Positions 1 through 5,411 of a stretch of DNA of 8,195 nt are shown here, piece after piece. The stretch comes from Thermoprotei archaeon (GTDB lineage Archaea > Thermoproteota > Thermoprotei > Thermofilales > Thermofilaceae). Made by a program: the position numbers and the translations under genes. Every line of letters begins with the position of its first letter. Positions within the stretch are counted from its first letter, which is position 1. The notes below the pieces were generated by a model. That model made no database searches. It was not told the origin of the DNA and was given only the letters and a program-made list of their open reading frames with translations. The DNA lies in the NCBI GenBank assembly GCA_003649495.1, contig QMRZ01000065.1, forward strand, positions 1 to 8,195. Reading direction: 5' to 3'.

Positions 1-378
1 ATCGATGCAGGCGTTAACCTCGCCCTCCGCCTGGCCCCGAGTCTTCCCCGAGTTCACCACCAGCGAGTGCACCAGGGCCTCCCTGTGCTCCTCCATGAGG
101 CTGGCCAGCCTCTCCAGGATCTCCAGCCTTCTCCAGCCCGGCGTGTCCCTCACCCTCCACCTACCCACCCTGTACACCCTGTCCAGGGCCGCGTCATCCT
201 GGCTCCACTCGAGCTTAGGGACCTCGGCTATCACGCTACAGTCAATCGGGCTCCTAACCTCTATGTACTCCCTCCCCCCGACCCACTCGCCAGCTGTGAA
301 CGTCTTGAACCTGTACACCCCCTCACGCTCCTCGAGGATTCCCGCGAATAGGGGATCCTCAATGCTCAGGAGAGCCAC
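1..378 (-). CDS. gapN: Non-phosphorylating glyceraldehyde-3-phosphate dehydrogenase, N-terminal part
   Basis: Seen: the minus strand is open from a GTG at 378 to the window edge (126 codons, no stop). The product has the N-terminal pattern of archaeal GAPN aldehyde dehydrogenases: TAGEWVGG near residue 29, then EVRSPIDCSVIAEVP, a GRW..RD.PG.RRLEIL helix region, and NSGKTRGQAEGEV near residues 108-120. From memory it aligns well with Thermoproteus tenax GAPN (LAGEW, EVKSPIDLATIAKV, GRWSARDMPG, MNAGKPKSAAVGEV). Known: this cytosolic enzyme oxidises glyceraldehyde 3-phosphate directly to 3-phosphoglycerate with NAD(P)+, bypassing phosphoglycerate kinase in the modified archaeal Embden-Meyerhof pathway. 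The catalytic Cys and Glu lie beyond the window. The GTG was chosen because a TATA-like box lies 26 nt upstream, predicting a leaderless mRNA. The frame stays open upstream to a TAG at 505-507, so a longer N-terminus is formally possible. About ten residues precede the part that aligns with T. tenax. Confidence 0.88.
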   Translation of the reverse strand, partial: MALLSIEDPLFAGILEEREGVYRFKTFTAGEWVGGREYIEVRSPIDCSVIAEVPKLEWSQDDAALDRVYRVGRWRVRDTPGWRRLEILERLASLMEEHREALVHSLVVNSGKTRGQAEGEVNACID

Positions 379-400
379 GTGAGAAAAGGCGAGGGACCTG

Positions 401-408
401 ATATAAGG
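401..408 (-). promoter_or_regulatory. TATA box for gapN
   Basis: On the minus strand the sequence reads CTTATATC. Its centre is about 26 nt before the GTG at 378, the usual archaeal TATA-to-start-site spacing, so transcription should begin at or next to the start codon. The spacing is the main support; no strong purine-rich BRE is evident. Confidence 0.6.
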
Positions 409-612
409 GGAGCGGCGGCGCCTGCAGCGGCCAGCCTCCTCGATAACCCTCCCCGCCAAGAGGAGCTTCTCACGGAACGCGGTTAGGAGGTGGGGTTGCG
501 CGCCCTACAGGCCGATATGCTCGCACAGGGCCTTTACCGGGGTCACCTCAGCTATCGCCCTAGCAATGCCAGGAGGAAAGTAATATATTCTGACTTTATA
601 CGGTATTATCAG
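409..612 (-). other. Possible gene relic in frame with gapN
   Basis: Between the gapN and antitoxin promoters, the minus strand in the gapN frame reads like protein on both sides of one TAG at 505-507. Before the stop it gives RIYYFPPGIARAIAEVTPVK; after it comes LLTAFREKLLLAGRVIEEAG, a helical, HEPN-like segment. There is no plausible ATG, GTG or TTG start upstream. It may be a decayed small gene or simply a GC-rich frame that looks coding. I do not recognise the family. Nothing else is seen here apart from the promoters. Confidence 0.2.
571..589 (+). promoter_or_regulatory. BRE and TATA box of the antitoxin-toxin operon
   Basis: A purine block AGGAGGAAAG (571-580), suited to a TFB recognition element, is followed directly by TAATATATT (581-589). 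The TATA centre is about 30 nt before the ATG at 615, so the transcript should have little or no leader. This is the best-looking BRE/TATA pair in the window. If the pair autoregulates, as many VapBC operons do, AbrB would bind near here; no clear operator palindrome was seen. Confidence 0.65.
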
Positions 613-614
613 GC

Positions 615-878
615 ATGAGTGCGGACTACCTGGAAGTCGAGCTGAGGATCGGGAAGAAGTACGCGCTTTATATACCTGTGAGAGTTGCCAGAGCCCTAGG
701 CTTGAGGGAGGGCGATAGAGTGATCCTGAGGGCCGCGAGGGGGAGGATTGAGATAAGGCCCCTTAGGGATCCCGTCGACCTCGCCCTGCACGGGGGGAAG
801 TTCGCCTCAGTCGAGGCAGAGGAGGTAGAGGCGGTGAGCCTTGAGGAGCAGGGGAGGGCGATTAAGAGTCCTACTTGA
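615..878 (+). CDS. AbrB/MazE-type antitoxin (VapB-like)
   Basis: This 87-residue protein has an N-terminal SpoVT/AbrB swapped-hairpin DNA-binding domain at about residues 4-50. Its diagnostic stretch is GKKYALYIPVRVARALGLRE followed by GDRVILRAARGRIEIRPL. The acidic tail (about 51-87) is the part that in such antitoxins usually wraps around the toxin. Known role: it neutralises the partner PIN nuclease and represses the shared promoter. The ATG at 615 lies about 30 nt after a strong TATA box. The gene overlaps the following PIN gene by 38 nt in another frame, which implies translational coupling. A stand-alone AbrB-like regulator is the alternative, but the PIN gene directly downstream makes a toxin-antitoxin pair the better reading. 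Confidence 0.85.
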   Translation: MSADYLEVELRIGKKYALYIPVRVARALGLREGDRVILRAARGRIEIRPLRDPVDLALHGGKFASVEAEEVEAVSLEEQGRAIKSPT

Positions 879-1311
879 CACCTCCTTCCTGCTCCCAACC
901 CTGGGCATCGCCCTCGGCAGGCGCGACTCCCTCGTCAGGGAGTGCCTGCTCAAGCTCTCACAGGTGGGCGCCGAGATCTACTTCTCCAGGTACAGCCTGC
1001 TCGAGGCAACGTGGCTGGCCGCCAGGCTCGCCCGGAGGGGGGCCTTCGACCCCGACGCCTATGCAATGGGCCTGGAGAGCATAACCAGGAGCGGTAGGTA
1101 CCGCCAGGTGAGCGAGCGCACGGAGGCGTACTTGCTGGCGATAAGGCTCTACGAGCTCGGCCACAGGGACATGATCGATAACCTCCTCTACGCCTCGTCA
1201 AGGCAGCTGGGGCTGAGGCTCTTAACACTCGATGAGGAGCTGAGGGCATTCATCCAGAGTAGGGGGCTCGAGGATACCCTGATGTTCCCAGAGGAGCTCC
1301 TGAAGCTCTAG
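841..1311 (+). CDS. PIN-domain ribonuclease, VapC-type toxin
   Basis: This 156-residue protein is a single PIN domain, a Mg2+-dependent RNase fold. The four acidic positions expected in the active site are visible: D13 in LLDTS, E55 in SLLEATW, D113 in HRDMIDNLLYASS (D110 is close by) and D131 in LLTLDEEL. The spacing and LLxxDxxL ending are typical of archaeal VapC proteins. Known: VapC toxins cleave tRNA or rRNA and are held inactive by the upstream antitoxin. Start: a TGA at 835-837 closes the frame upstream and no ATG or GTG precedes D13, so TTG at 841 is the only reasonable start. A purine-rich GGAGGTAGAGG (821-831) nine bases before it could act as a Shine-Dalgarno. The gene converges on the fucosidase gene with only 16 bp between the stops. 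All catalytic residues are present, so the toxin looks intact. Confidence 0.87.
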   Translation: MRSRGGRLRVLLDTSFLLPTLGIALGRRDSLVRECLLKLSQVGAEIYFSRYSLLEATWLAARLARRGAFDPDAYAMGLESITRSGRYRQVSERTEAYLLAIRLYELGHRDMIDNLLYASSRQLGLRLLTLDEELRAFIQSRGLEDTLMFPEELLKL

Positions 1312-1327
1312 GCCCGCGGCACCGTGG

Positions 1328-2839
1328 CTATTGCTGTGCGCCTGGCTTCTTGAACACTATCTTCAGGGTATACGCGTGTTGGCACGGCCTCTCCCCCGGC
1401 AGCTTAACCCTCAGCCCCGTCTCATCCAGGCTCCACTCGAGCTTCTCCCTGGAGCCGAGGAGCTCGACGAACTCCACCTCCGCGTTGAGGAGGCCCAGGC
1501 CCGTGCCCAGAGACCTTATCTCCAGGACGCCGTCCTCCGGCCAGCCCATGAACGTGGCGTAGAGCACGTCGCCGTAGGGGTAGACGCGCCGCACGGTGAA
1601 CCGCACGTCCCTGTGCGTGTACTGCGGCCTCTTCACATCTGTGAACTGGCCCGTGGGGACCCTCGTGGGCCCCTCCCCGTAGACCCTCCAGGGCCTCGCG
1701 CCGTAGATCGCCTCGCCGTTAATGCTCAGCCAGCCGCCCACGTCGCTCAGGATCCTCCTCTGCTCCTCGGGAATCGTGCCGTCGGGCCTCGGGGCTATGT
1801 TCAGCAGGTAACACCCGTTCTTGCTGACCACATCCACCATGTCGTGTATTATCCAGCTGACGGGCTTGTAGTCGTGATCCCTTATGTAGCCCCACGACTT
1901 CTTGCAGACGGAGGTGTCCACCTGCCAGGGCCGCGGCTCTATGTCGGCGGCCGTGCCCCTCTCCCGCGTTAACACCGCCGCGCCCTCCGGGAAGGCCCTG
2001 ATCTTGTAGTTGATCACGACGCCCACATCCCACTGCTCGGCCCTATTATAGTAGTATGCGGCGAAGAACCTGAGGTATGGCTCGAACGCGGGGTTGTTTA
2101 TCCACCAGTCGAAGTAGAATAGCTGGGGCCTGTACTTATCCACGAGCTCGAGGGCCCTCAGCAGCCAGTCCACCAGGAACTCCCTATCGGGGGGCACGTT
2201 CTCCTCGCTGGGAGGGGCGAAGGGGTCGAGGGACGCCGGCTTCGCAGGCCCGTAGAGGTCGAGGAACCTGGGGTCCCTAACGTCGGAGTCGAAGCGCGTG
2301 CCGGGCTCGAAGAACCACCAGTGCTCAGCCCTGTGGTAGGACACGCCGAATACCAGGCCCTGATCCCTCACCGCCTCAGCCAGCTCCCTGACCACATCCC
2401 TCCTGGGCCCCATCCTCGCGGCGCTCCACCTAGTGTAGCTGCAGTCCCAGAGAGCGAAGCCATCGTGGTGCTCCGCGACTAGCACCACGTACCTAGCGCC
2501 AGCCCTCCTGAACAGCCTAGCCCACTCATCCGGGTCCCACTCCTCGGCCGTGAACATGGGTATGAAGTCCTTATACCCGAACTCCCTGTGCGGGCCGTAG
2601 GTCTTCAGGTGGTACTCGTAGGCTGGGTGGCCCTCAATGTACATGTTCCTCGGGTACCACTCGTTGCCGAACGCCGGCACCGAATAGGCACCCCAGTGGA
2701 TGAATATCCCGAACTTCGCGTCCCGGTACCACTGGGGCACCTCATACCTCTTGAGCGAGTCCCACGTGGGCTCGAAGGGCCCCCTCGGCAGCCTAACTGG
2801 GATCTCCTCCAGGGGGTCCACGGAGTTCAGGCGCGGCAC
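1328..2839 (-). CDS. Alpha-L-fucosidase, GH29 family
   Basis: This 503-residue protein is full length for GH29. The first ~370 residues form the (beta/alpha)8 catalytic domain: KFGIFIHWGAYSVPAFGNEW (42-61), VAEHHDGFALWD (121-132), YFDWW (242-246) and the FFAAYYYN helix (258-265). A beta-rich C-terminal domain follows. By analogy with the Thermotoga maritima and Saccharolobus solfataricus enzymes, D244 is the likely nucleophile; E301 (with E60 possibly assisting) is the acid/base candidate, which is inference. Known reaction: retaining hydrolysis of terminal alpha-L-fucosyl residues from oligosaccharides. There is no signal peptide, so it should act in the cytoplasm on imported sugars. The start is GTG 2839, 30 nt after a CTTTAAG box. 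Its divergent partner is a radical SAM gene; no sugar transporter or fucose catabolic gene lies nearby, so it stands alone in this window. Confidence 0.9.
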   Translation of the reverse strand: MPRLNSVDPLEEIPVRLPRGPFEPTWDSLKRYEVPQWYRDAKFGIFIHWGAYSVPAFGNEWYPRNMYIEGHPAYEYHLKTYGPHREFGYKDFIPMFTAEEWDPDEWARLFRRAGARYVVLVAEHHDGFALWDCSYTRWSAARMGPRRDVVRELAEAVRDQGLVFGVSYHRAEHWWFFEPGTRFDSDVRDPRFLDLYGPAKPASLDPFAPPSEENVPPDREFLVDWLLRALELVDKYRPQLFYFDWWINNPAFEPYLRFFAAYYYNRAEQWDVGVVINYKIRAFPEGAAVLTRERGTAADIEPRPWQVDTSVCKKSWGYIRDHDYKPVSWIIHDMVDVVSKNGCYLLNIAPRPDGTIPEEQRRILSDVGGWLSINGEAIYGARPWRVYGEGPTRVPTGQFTDVKRPQYTHRDVRFTVRRVYPYGDVLYATFMGWPEDGVLEIRSLGTGLGLLNAEVEFVELLGSREKLEWSLDETGLRVKLPGERPCQHAYTLKIVFKKPGAQQ

Positions 2840-2876
2840 ACGCTATTAAGGGAGTCGCCGCTCTGCTTAAAGCCCC
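2840..2876. promoter_or_regulatory. Interlocked divergent promoters
   Basis: Only 37 bp separate the fucosidase GTG (minus) from the radical SAM TTG (plus). The minus-strand box CTTTAAG (2866-2872) sits about 30 nt before the fucosidase start. The plus-strand box CTATTAAG (2843-2850) sits about 30 nt before the radical SAM start. Each TATA box therefore lies at the other gene's expected start site. Binding of TBP/TFB to one promoter should interfere with the other, which would make the two genes compete for transcription. This is inferred from spacing alone. Confidence 0.5.
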
Positions 2877-3935
2877 TTGAAGGCCGTTATCACCGAGCCC
2901 ATGGGCTGTAGGCTGAAGGAGCAGGGCTTTGAGCCCGGCAGCTGCCTCGTGGAGGTCGGCGGCAGGCTGGAGCCCGCGTGTAGGGCTACGTATATGGTCA
3001 AGGGGGGCGTGCCCTACAGGCTGATATACTCGTACGCGCACAAGGCCCCCGAGTGTTACCTATCGATATACCAGTCAGGCTGCAACTTCTCCTGCAGGAA
3101 GTGCCACTCCTGGCGCTTCACGAAGCACGCGGTGGGGGAGTGGATGTCGCCGATGGACGTAGCGGCGGTGGCCGCCCTATACGCAGAGCTGCACGGCGAG
3201 AAGCTGTACAGGGAGCCGAGGGAGAGGGCCACCAGCTGGCACGCCACGAGCCTCTGCAGGGCCTGTGGCTCCTGCCTCGTGACGGGCGCTAGGAGCCCCC
3301 TCTGCCCCGGCGCGCTACCGCCCGACATGATAGTGGCGCTGGACGACGGCTCCTTCGGGCCAGCCAGGAACATAGTGTCATTCACGGGCGGCGACCTAGC
3401 GTGCTGCGTGGAGTTCTACGTGGAGGCCACGAGGCTCATCAAGGAGCGCGCCCCCAGCCTCTGGGTCATGTTCGAGACAAACGGGTACGGCCTAACTCCC
3501 CAGCACCTAGACGCGCTGAGGGATGCAGGCCTCGACAGCATTTGGCTCGACATAAAGGCGCTCGACGAGGAGGTACACAGGTATCTGACGGGCTGCAGCA
3601 ATAAGTGGATACTCCAGCTCCCCGGCGAGATCCTGGAGAGGGGCTTCGTCCTCGAGGTCTCCACCGTCTACATCCCCGGCCTAGTCGAGGAAGACCAGGT
3701 GAGGGGCATAGCCGAGCTCCTAGCCCAGGTGGACAGGGACATACCCTACACGATAATAGCCTTCATCCCCGAGCACCAGCTCCGCCACCTCAGGCCCCCC
3801 ACCCTAGAGGAGATGCTAAAGGCGTACTACGCCGCCAGGGACGCTGGCCTAAGGAGAGTCAAGCTAGGCAACCCAGGCCTCTTCGCCAGGACCATGGAGG
3901 AGCTCGAGGAGCTAGCCAAGCTCGGCGCCATATAG
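2877..3935 (+). CDS. Radical SAM protein, PflA-like, with auxiliary cysteine cluster
   Basis: This 352-residue protein has the radical SAM cluster motif CX3CX2C at C69, C73 and C76 (GCNFSCRKCHSW), which binds the [4Fe-4S] that cleaves S-adenosylmethionine. Further family marks are FTGGD (169-173) in place of the usual GGE, ETNG (200-203), and WLDIKALDEEVHRYLTG (223-239), close to the DIKALD..H..LTG signature of pyruvate formate-lyase activating enzymes and relatives. Between them an insertion carries C127, C130, C133 and C143 (CX2CX2CX9C), ready to hold a second iron-sulfur cluster, as in glycyl-radical activases. Two more cysteines (C23, C35) lie near the N-terminus. No glycyl-radical enzyme or maturation target is in view, so the substrate is unknown. 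The TTG start is favoured by a TATA box 30 nt upstream; the in-frame ATG at 2901 is a real alternative, giving 344 residues. Confidence 0.82.
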   Translation: MKAVITEPMGCRLKEQGFEPGSCLVEVGGRLEPACRATYMVKGGVPYRLIYSYAHKAPECYLSIYQSGCNFSCRKCHSWRFTKHAVGEWMSPMDVAAVAALYAELHGEKLYREPRERATSWHATSLCRACGSCLVTGARSPLCPGALPPDMIVALDDGSFGPARNIVSFTGGDLACCVEFYVEATRLIKERAPSLWVMFETNGYGLTPQHLDALRDAGLDSIWLDIKALDEEVHRYLTGCSNKWILQLPGEILERGFVLEVSTVYIPGLVEEDQVRGIAELLAQVDRDIPYTIIAFIPEHQLRHLRPPTLEEMLKAYYAARDAGLRRVKLGNPGLFARTMEELEELAKLGAI

Positions 3936-4011
3936 CGGCACTCACGCGAGCGGCAAGCGCAGAAAGCTCAACGAGGCGCCTGCTAGCTCCCCTCCCCGTA
4001 AGTGGCTCAGG

Positions 4012-4019
4012 CTTATAAG
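4012..4019 (+). promoter_or_regulatory. TATA box before the PaREP1 pseudogene
   Basis: CTTATAAG is centred about 25 nt before the GTG at 4040, the leaderless spacing seen elsewhere in this window. The promoter therefore appears intact although the gene behind it is broken. Confidence 0.55.
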
Positions 4020-4039
4020 GGCGGGCAACTAGCTGGACA

Positions 4040-4504
4040 GTGTCGATCCTGAAGAAGGTGATTGAGCTAGCGAAGCAGAAGGGATTCGACGAGAGCGAGC
4101 CCCCTCACAGCCATTAAGCCCGACCCAGACGCCGAGTACGCCGTGTGAGTCGAGCTAGCCAGGAAGTACCTCGAGGAGGGCGTTAACCTAGCCGAGAAAG
4201 ACCCCATCCAGGCCTCCGAGAAGCTCTACAAGGCCGCTGAGGAAGCAGTCAGGGCCCTCGCCTACAAGATGAGGCTAACCGAGGTAACGGGGGAGGTCGA
4301 GAGGAGGGATAGGTGGAGGATAGACGACCTATTCGAGGCGATCTCGAGGCTGTCGAGGATGCACGGCGAGGATGTGGGGAGGTGGTGGGCCACAGCCTGG
4401 GAACTACACGTCTGGGGCTTCCACGAGGCAAAGCCGCGAGGAGCTACGTGGCAGAGAGGATCAAGGACGTGGAGAACCCAGTGAAGCTAGCCGAACCCAC
4501 GTAA
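4040..4504 (+). pseudogene. PaREP1-family protein, frameshifted remnant
   Basis: Reading across three lesions recovers a PaREP1-type protein of about 154 residues. The start is MSILKKVIELAKQKGFDESE (GTG 4040). The core is ELARKYLEEGVNLAEKDP then IQASEKLYKAAEEAVRALA. Later parts are RWRIDDLFEAISRL, a WWATAWELHVWGFHEAK helix, and the tail YVAERIKDVENPVKLAEPT ending at TAA 4502-4504. The lesions are: a frameshift near 4105-4112, after which the first frame stops at TAA 4115-4117; an in-frame TGA at 4146-4148; and a second frameshift near 4430-4435 that restores the original frame. PaREP1 proteins are all-helical, HEPN-like and expanded in Pyrobaculum and relatives; their function is unsettled, and paired nucleotidyltransferases are common for HEPN proteins but none is seen here. 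Most of the sequence still reads well, so inactivation looks recent. A short piece from an internal ATG (4269) could be translated but would lack the family core. Confidence 0.82.
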
Positions 4505-4509
4505 GCAGT

Positions 4510-4560
4510 GCGGGCGTCTACACCGAGCTGTGGCTCCAGCACAGCTGTGACGAGCCCCGC
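4510..4560 (+). other. Strong nested hairpin of unknown role
   Basis: In the spacer between the PaREP1 remnant and the tRNA promoter, AGCTGTG (4526-4532) pairs perfectly with CACAGCT (4540-4546) around a 7-nt loop. Below it CGTC (4515-4518) can pair with GACG (4549-4552), and GCGGG (4510-4514) with CCCGC (4556-4560). The lower part has an asymmetric internal loop and a bulge. There is no T-run, so it is not an obvious terminator. It could be a small structured RNA, the 3' end structure of the upstream transcript, or chance in GC-rich DNA. Confidence 0.35.
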
Positions 4561-4562
4561 AA

Positions 4563-4571
4563 ACTACATAA
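4563..4571 (+). promoter_or_regulatory. TATA box of the tRNA gene
   Basis: The AT-rich stretch ACTACATAAA is centred about 27 nt before the first base of the mature tRNA. Transcription should therefore start at or just before the mature 5' end, as is usual for crenarchaeal tRNA genes. Confidence 0.5.
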
Positions 4572-4593
4572 ACACCCCCTGTAAAGCAAGTAT

Positions 4594-4670
4594 GGGCCGG
4601 TAGCTCAGCATGGGAGAGCGCCCGCTTGGCATGCGGGAGGACCCGGGTTCAAGTCCCGGCCGGTCCACCA
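4594..4670 (+). tRNA. tRNA-Ala (GGC)
   Basis: A complete cloverleaf can be drawn. The acceptor stem GGGCCGG (4594-4600) pairs with CCGGTCC (4660-4666), and a discriminator A and an encoded CCA (4668-4670) follow. The D stem is GCTC/GAGC. The anticodon stem CCCGC/GCGGG encloses loop TTGGCAT, giving anticodon GGC at 4628-4630. The T stem CCGGG/CCCGG encloses TTCAAGT. The third acceptor pair is G3:U70, the classic alanine identity element, which independently confirms the amino acid. It reads alanine codons GCC and GCU. No intron is present. The gene has its own upstream TATA box and stands alone. Confidence 0.96.
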
Positions 4671-4837
4671 TTCTCCACCCGTGGCCGAGGTCTAGGGCAA
4701 GTCATGGAGAGCTTCTGCGCAACCCGCTAGTGCGGGCACTTTCCAAGAGCTTGGCGGCATCCGGCTCGCACGAGGCCCAGAGCTTTCATGCCTGTGGTTG
4801 CTTGAGATGGGCAGAGCTGACGGCTCGGGCCCCGGGG

Positions 4838-5308
4838 CTAGCCTCCCATCAATGGCCTCAGCACGATGGCTATTAGCGTGCCTATTATCGCCATCAACGT
4901 CGCCCACGAGATCCTGGTGACAGCGTCTATCCGCTTATCCAGCGCATCTATCCTCTTATCCAGTGAATCTATCCTCTTATCGAGTGAATCGATCCTTTTA
5001 TCCAGCGCCTCAATCCTCTTATCCAGCGCGTCTATCCTCTTGTCTAGGTCTCCAATCCTATTGGTGAGTTCGCTGTACGCTCCCTCGAGCTTCGCGATCC
5101 TCTCGCCCAGCCCCCCTAGCTTATCGCTGAGAGCCGCCATGTAGTCCCTCAGCCTCTCAACATCCTGCTTGGTAGCCACGTCCCTGAGCACGGCGTTTAT
5201 CACCGCTAGCCTGACATCCGGCTCGGAGACGAGGAGCTCAGCGAGCATCTTCCTAGCCCTAACATCCCTCCTAAACAGCTCCACGATATCCTCAGCAGTA
5301 ATGCCCAT
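4838..5308 (-). CDS. Coiled-coil protein with C-terminal membrane anchor
   Basis: This 156-residue protein of unknown function has three parts. Residues 1-45 form a charged helical N-terminus (EDIVELFRRDVRARKMLAEL). About residues 60-128 form a long coiled coil with perfect heptads of the type LDKRIDA repeated through the second half. A hydrophobic segment (WATLMAIIGTLIAIVL, about 135-150) follows near the C-terminus, probably a membrane anchor that leaves the coil in the cytoplasm. Similar tail-anchored coiled-coil proteins are frequent in Thermoproteota genomes, but I know no established role. The ATG at 5308 was chosen over the adjacent GTG (5311) because a TATATTAAG box lies 27 nt upstream, giving a leaderless start. 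It lies downstream of the ABC exporter operon on the same strand but has its own promoter, so co-function is not implied. Low-complexity repeats make homology searches unreliable. Confidence 0.75.
   Translation of the reverse strand: MGITAEDIVELFRRDVRARKMLAELLVSEPDVRLAVINAVLRDVATKQDVERLRDYMAALSDKLGGLGERIAKLEGAYSELTNRIGDLDKRIDALDKRIEALDKRIDSLDKRIDSLDKRIDALDKRIDAVTRISWATLMAIIGTLIAIVLRPLMGG
4926..5051 (-). repeat. 21-bp tandem repeat encoding coiled-coil heptads
   Basis: Six adjacent 21-bp units (from 4926, 4947, 4968, 4989, 5010 and 5031) follow the plus-strand pattern TCTATCCTCTTATCCAGNGN with small changes. A seventh, more diverged unit begins at 5052. Each unit equals one coiled-coil heptad on the minus strand, so copy-number change keeps the frame and alters coil length by about 1 nm per unit. 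Confidence 0.9.
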
Positions 5309-5330
5309 CACAGTAACTCGCCTGGAAACC

Positions 5331-5339
5331 TATATTAAG
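5331..5339 (-). promoter_or_regulatory. TATA box of the coiled-coil gene
   Basis: The minus strand reads CTTAATATA, centred about 27 nt before the ATG at 5308. This spacing decides the start codon in favour of ATG 5308 over GTG 5311 and shows that the gene does not depend on the ABC operon promoter. Confidence 0.6.
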
Positions 5340-5411
5340 AGTTCGAGCGCGGCACGCGAGAGTCGATAGGACTCAACTCAATCTACTCTGGCTTGCCGTG
5401 GAAAACTGAGC

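Noticed and set aside
490..618. Small plus-strand frame (GTG 490) ending in an ATGA overlap with the antitoxin start
   Set aside because: The antitoxin has a strong BRE/TATA inside this frame with leaderless spacing, and the 42-residue product shows no recognisable features.
1331..1972. Long plus-strand reading frame of 213 codons
   Set aside because: It is the antisense shadow of the fucosidase gene; it is rich in Pro, Arg and Leu and has no recognisable domain, while the minus strand carries a full GH29 enzyme.
4594..4670. Integrated-element attachment site at the tRNA gene
   Set aside because: No partial duplicate of the tRNA 3' end and no integrase gene were seen in the window.
4723..4736. 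Hairpin CCCGC/GCGGG downstream of the tRNA as terminator or RNA
   Set aside because: Only 5 bp with a 4-nt loop and no T-run; expected by chance in GC-rich sequence. The surrounding 4671-4837 spacer shows nothing else I can support.
4926..5072. CRISPR-like regular repeats
   Set aside because: The 21-bp units are contiguous with no spacers and match one protein heptad each in a clear reading frame.
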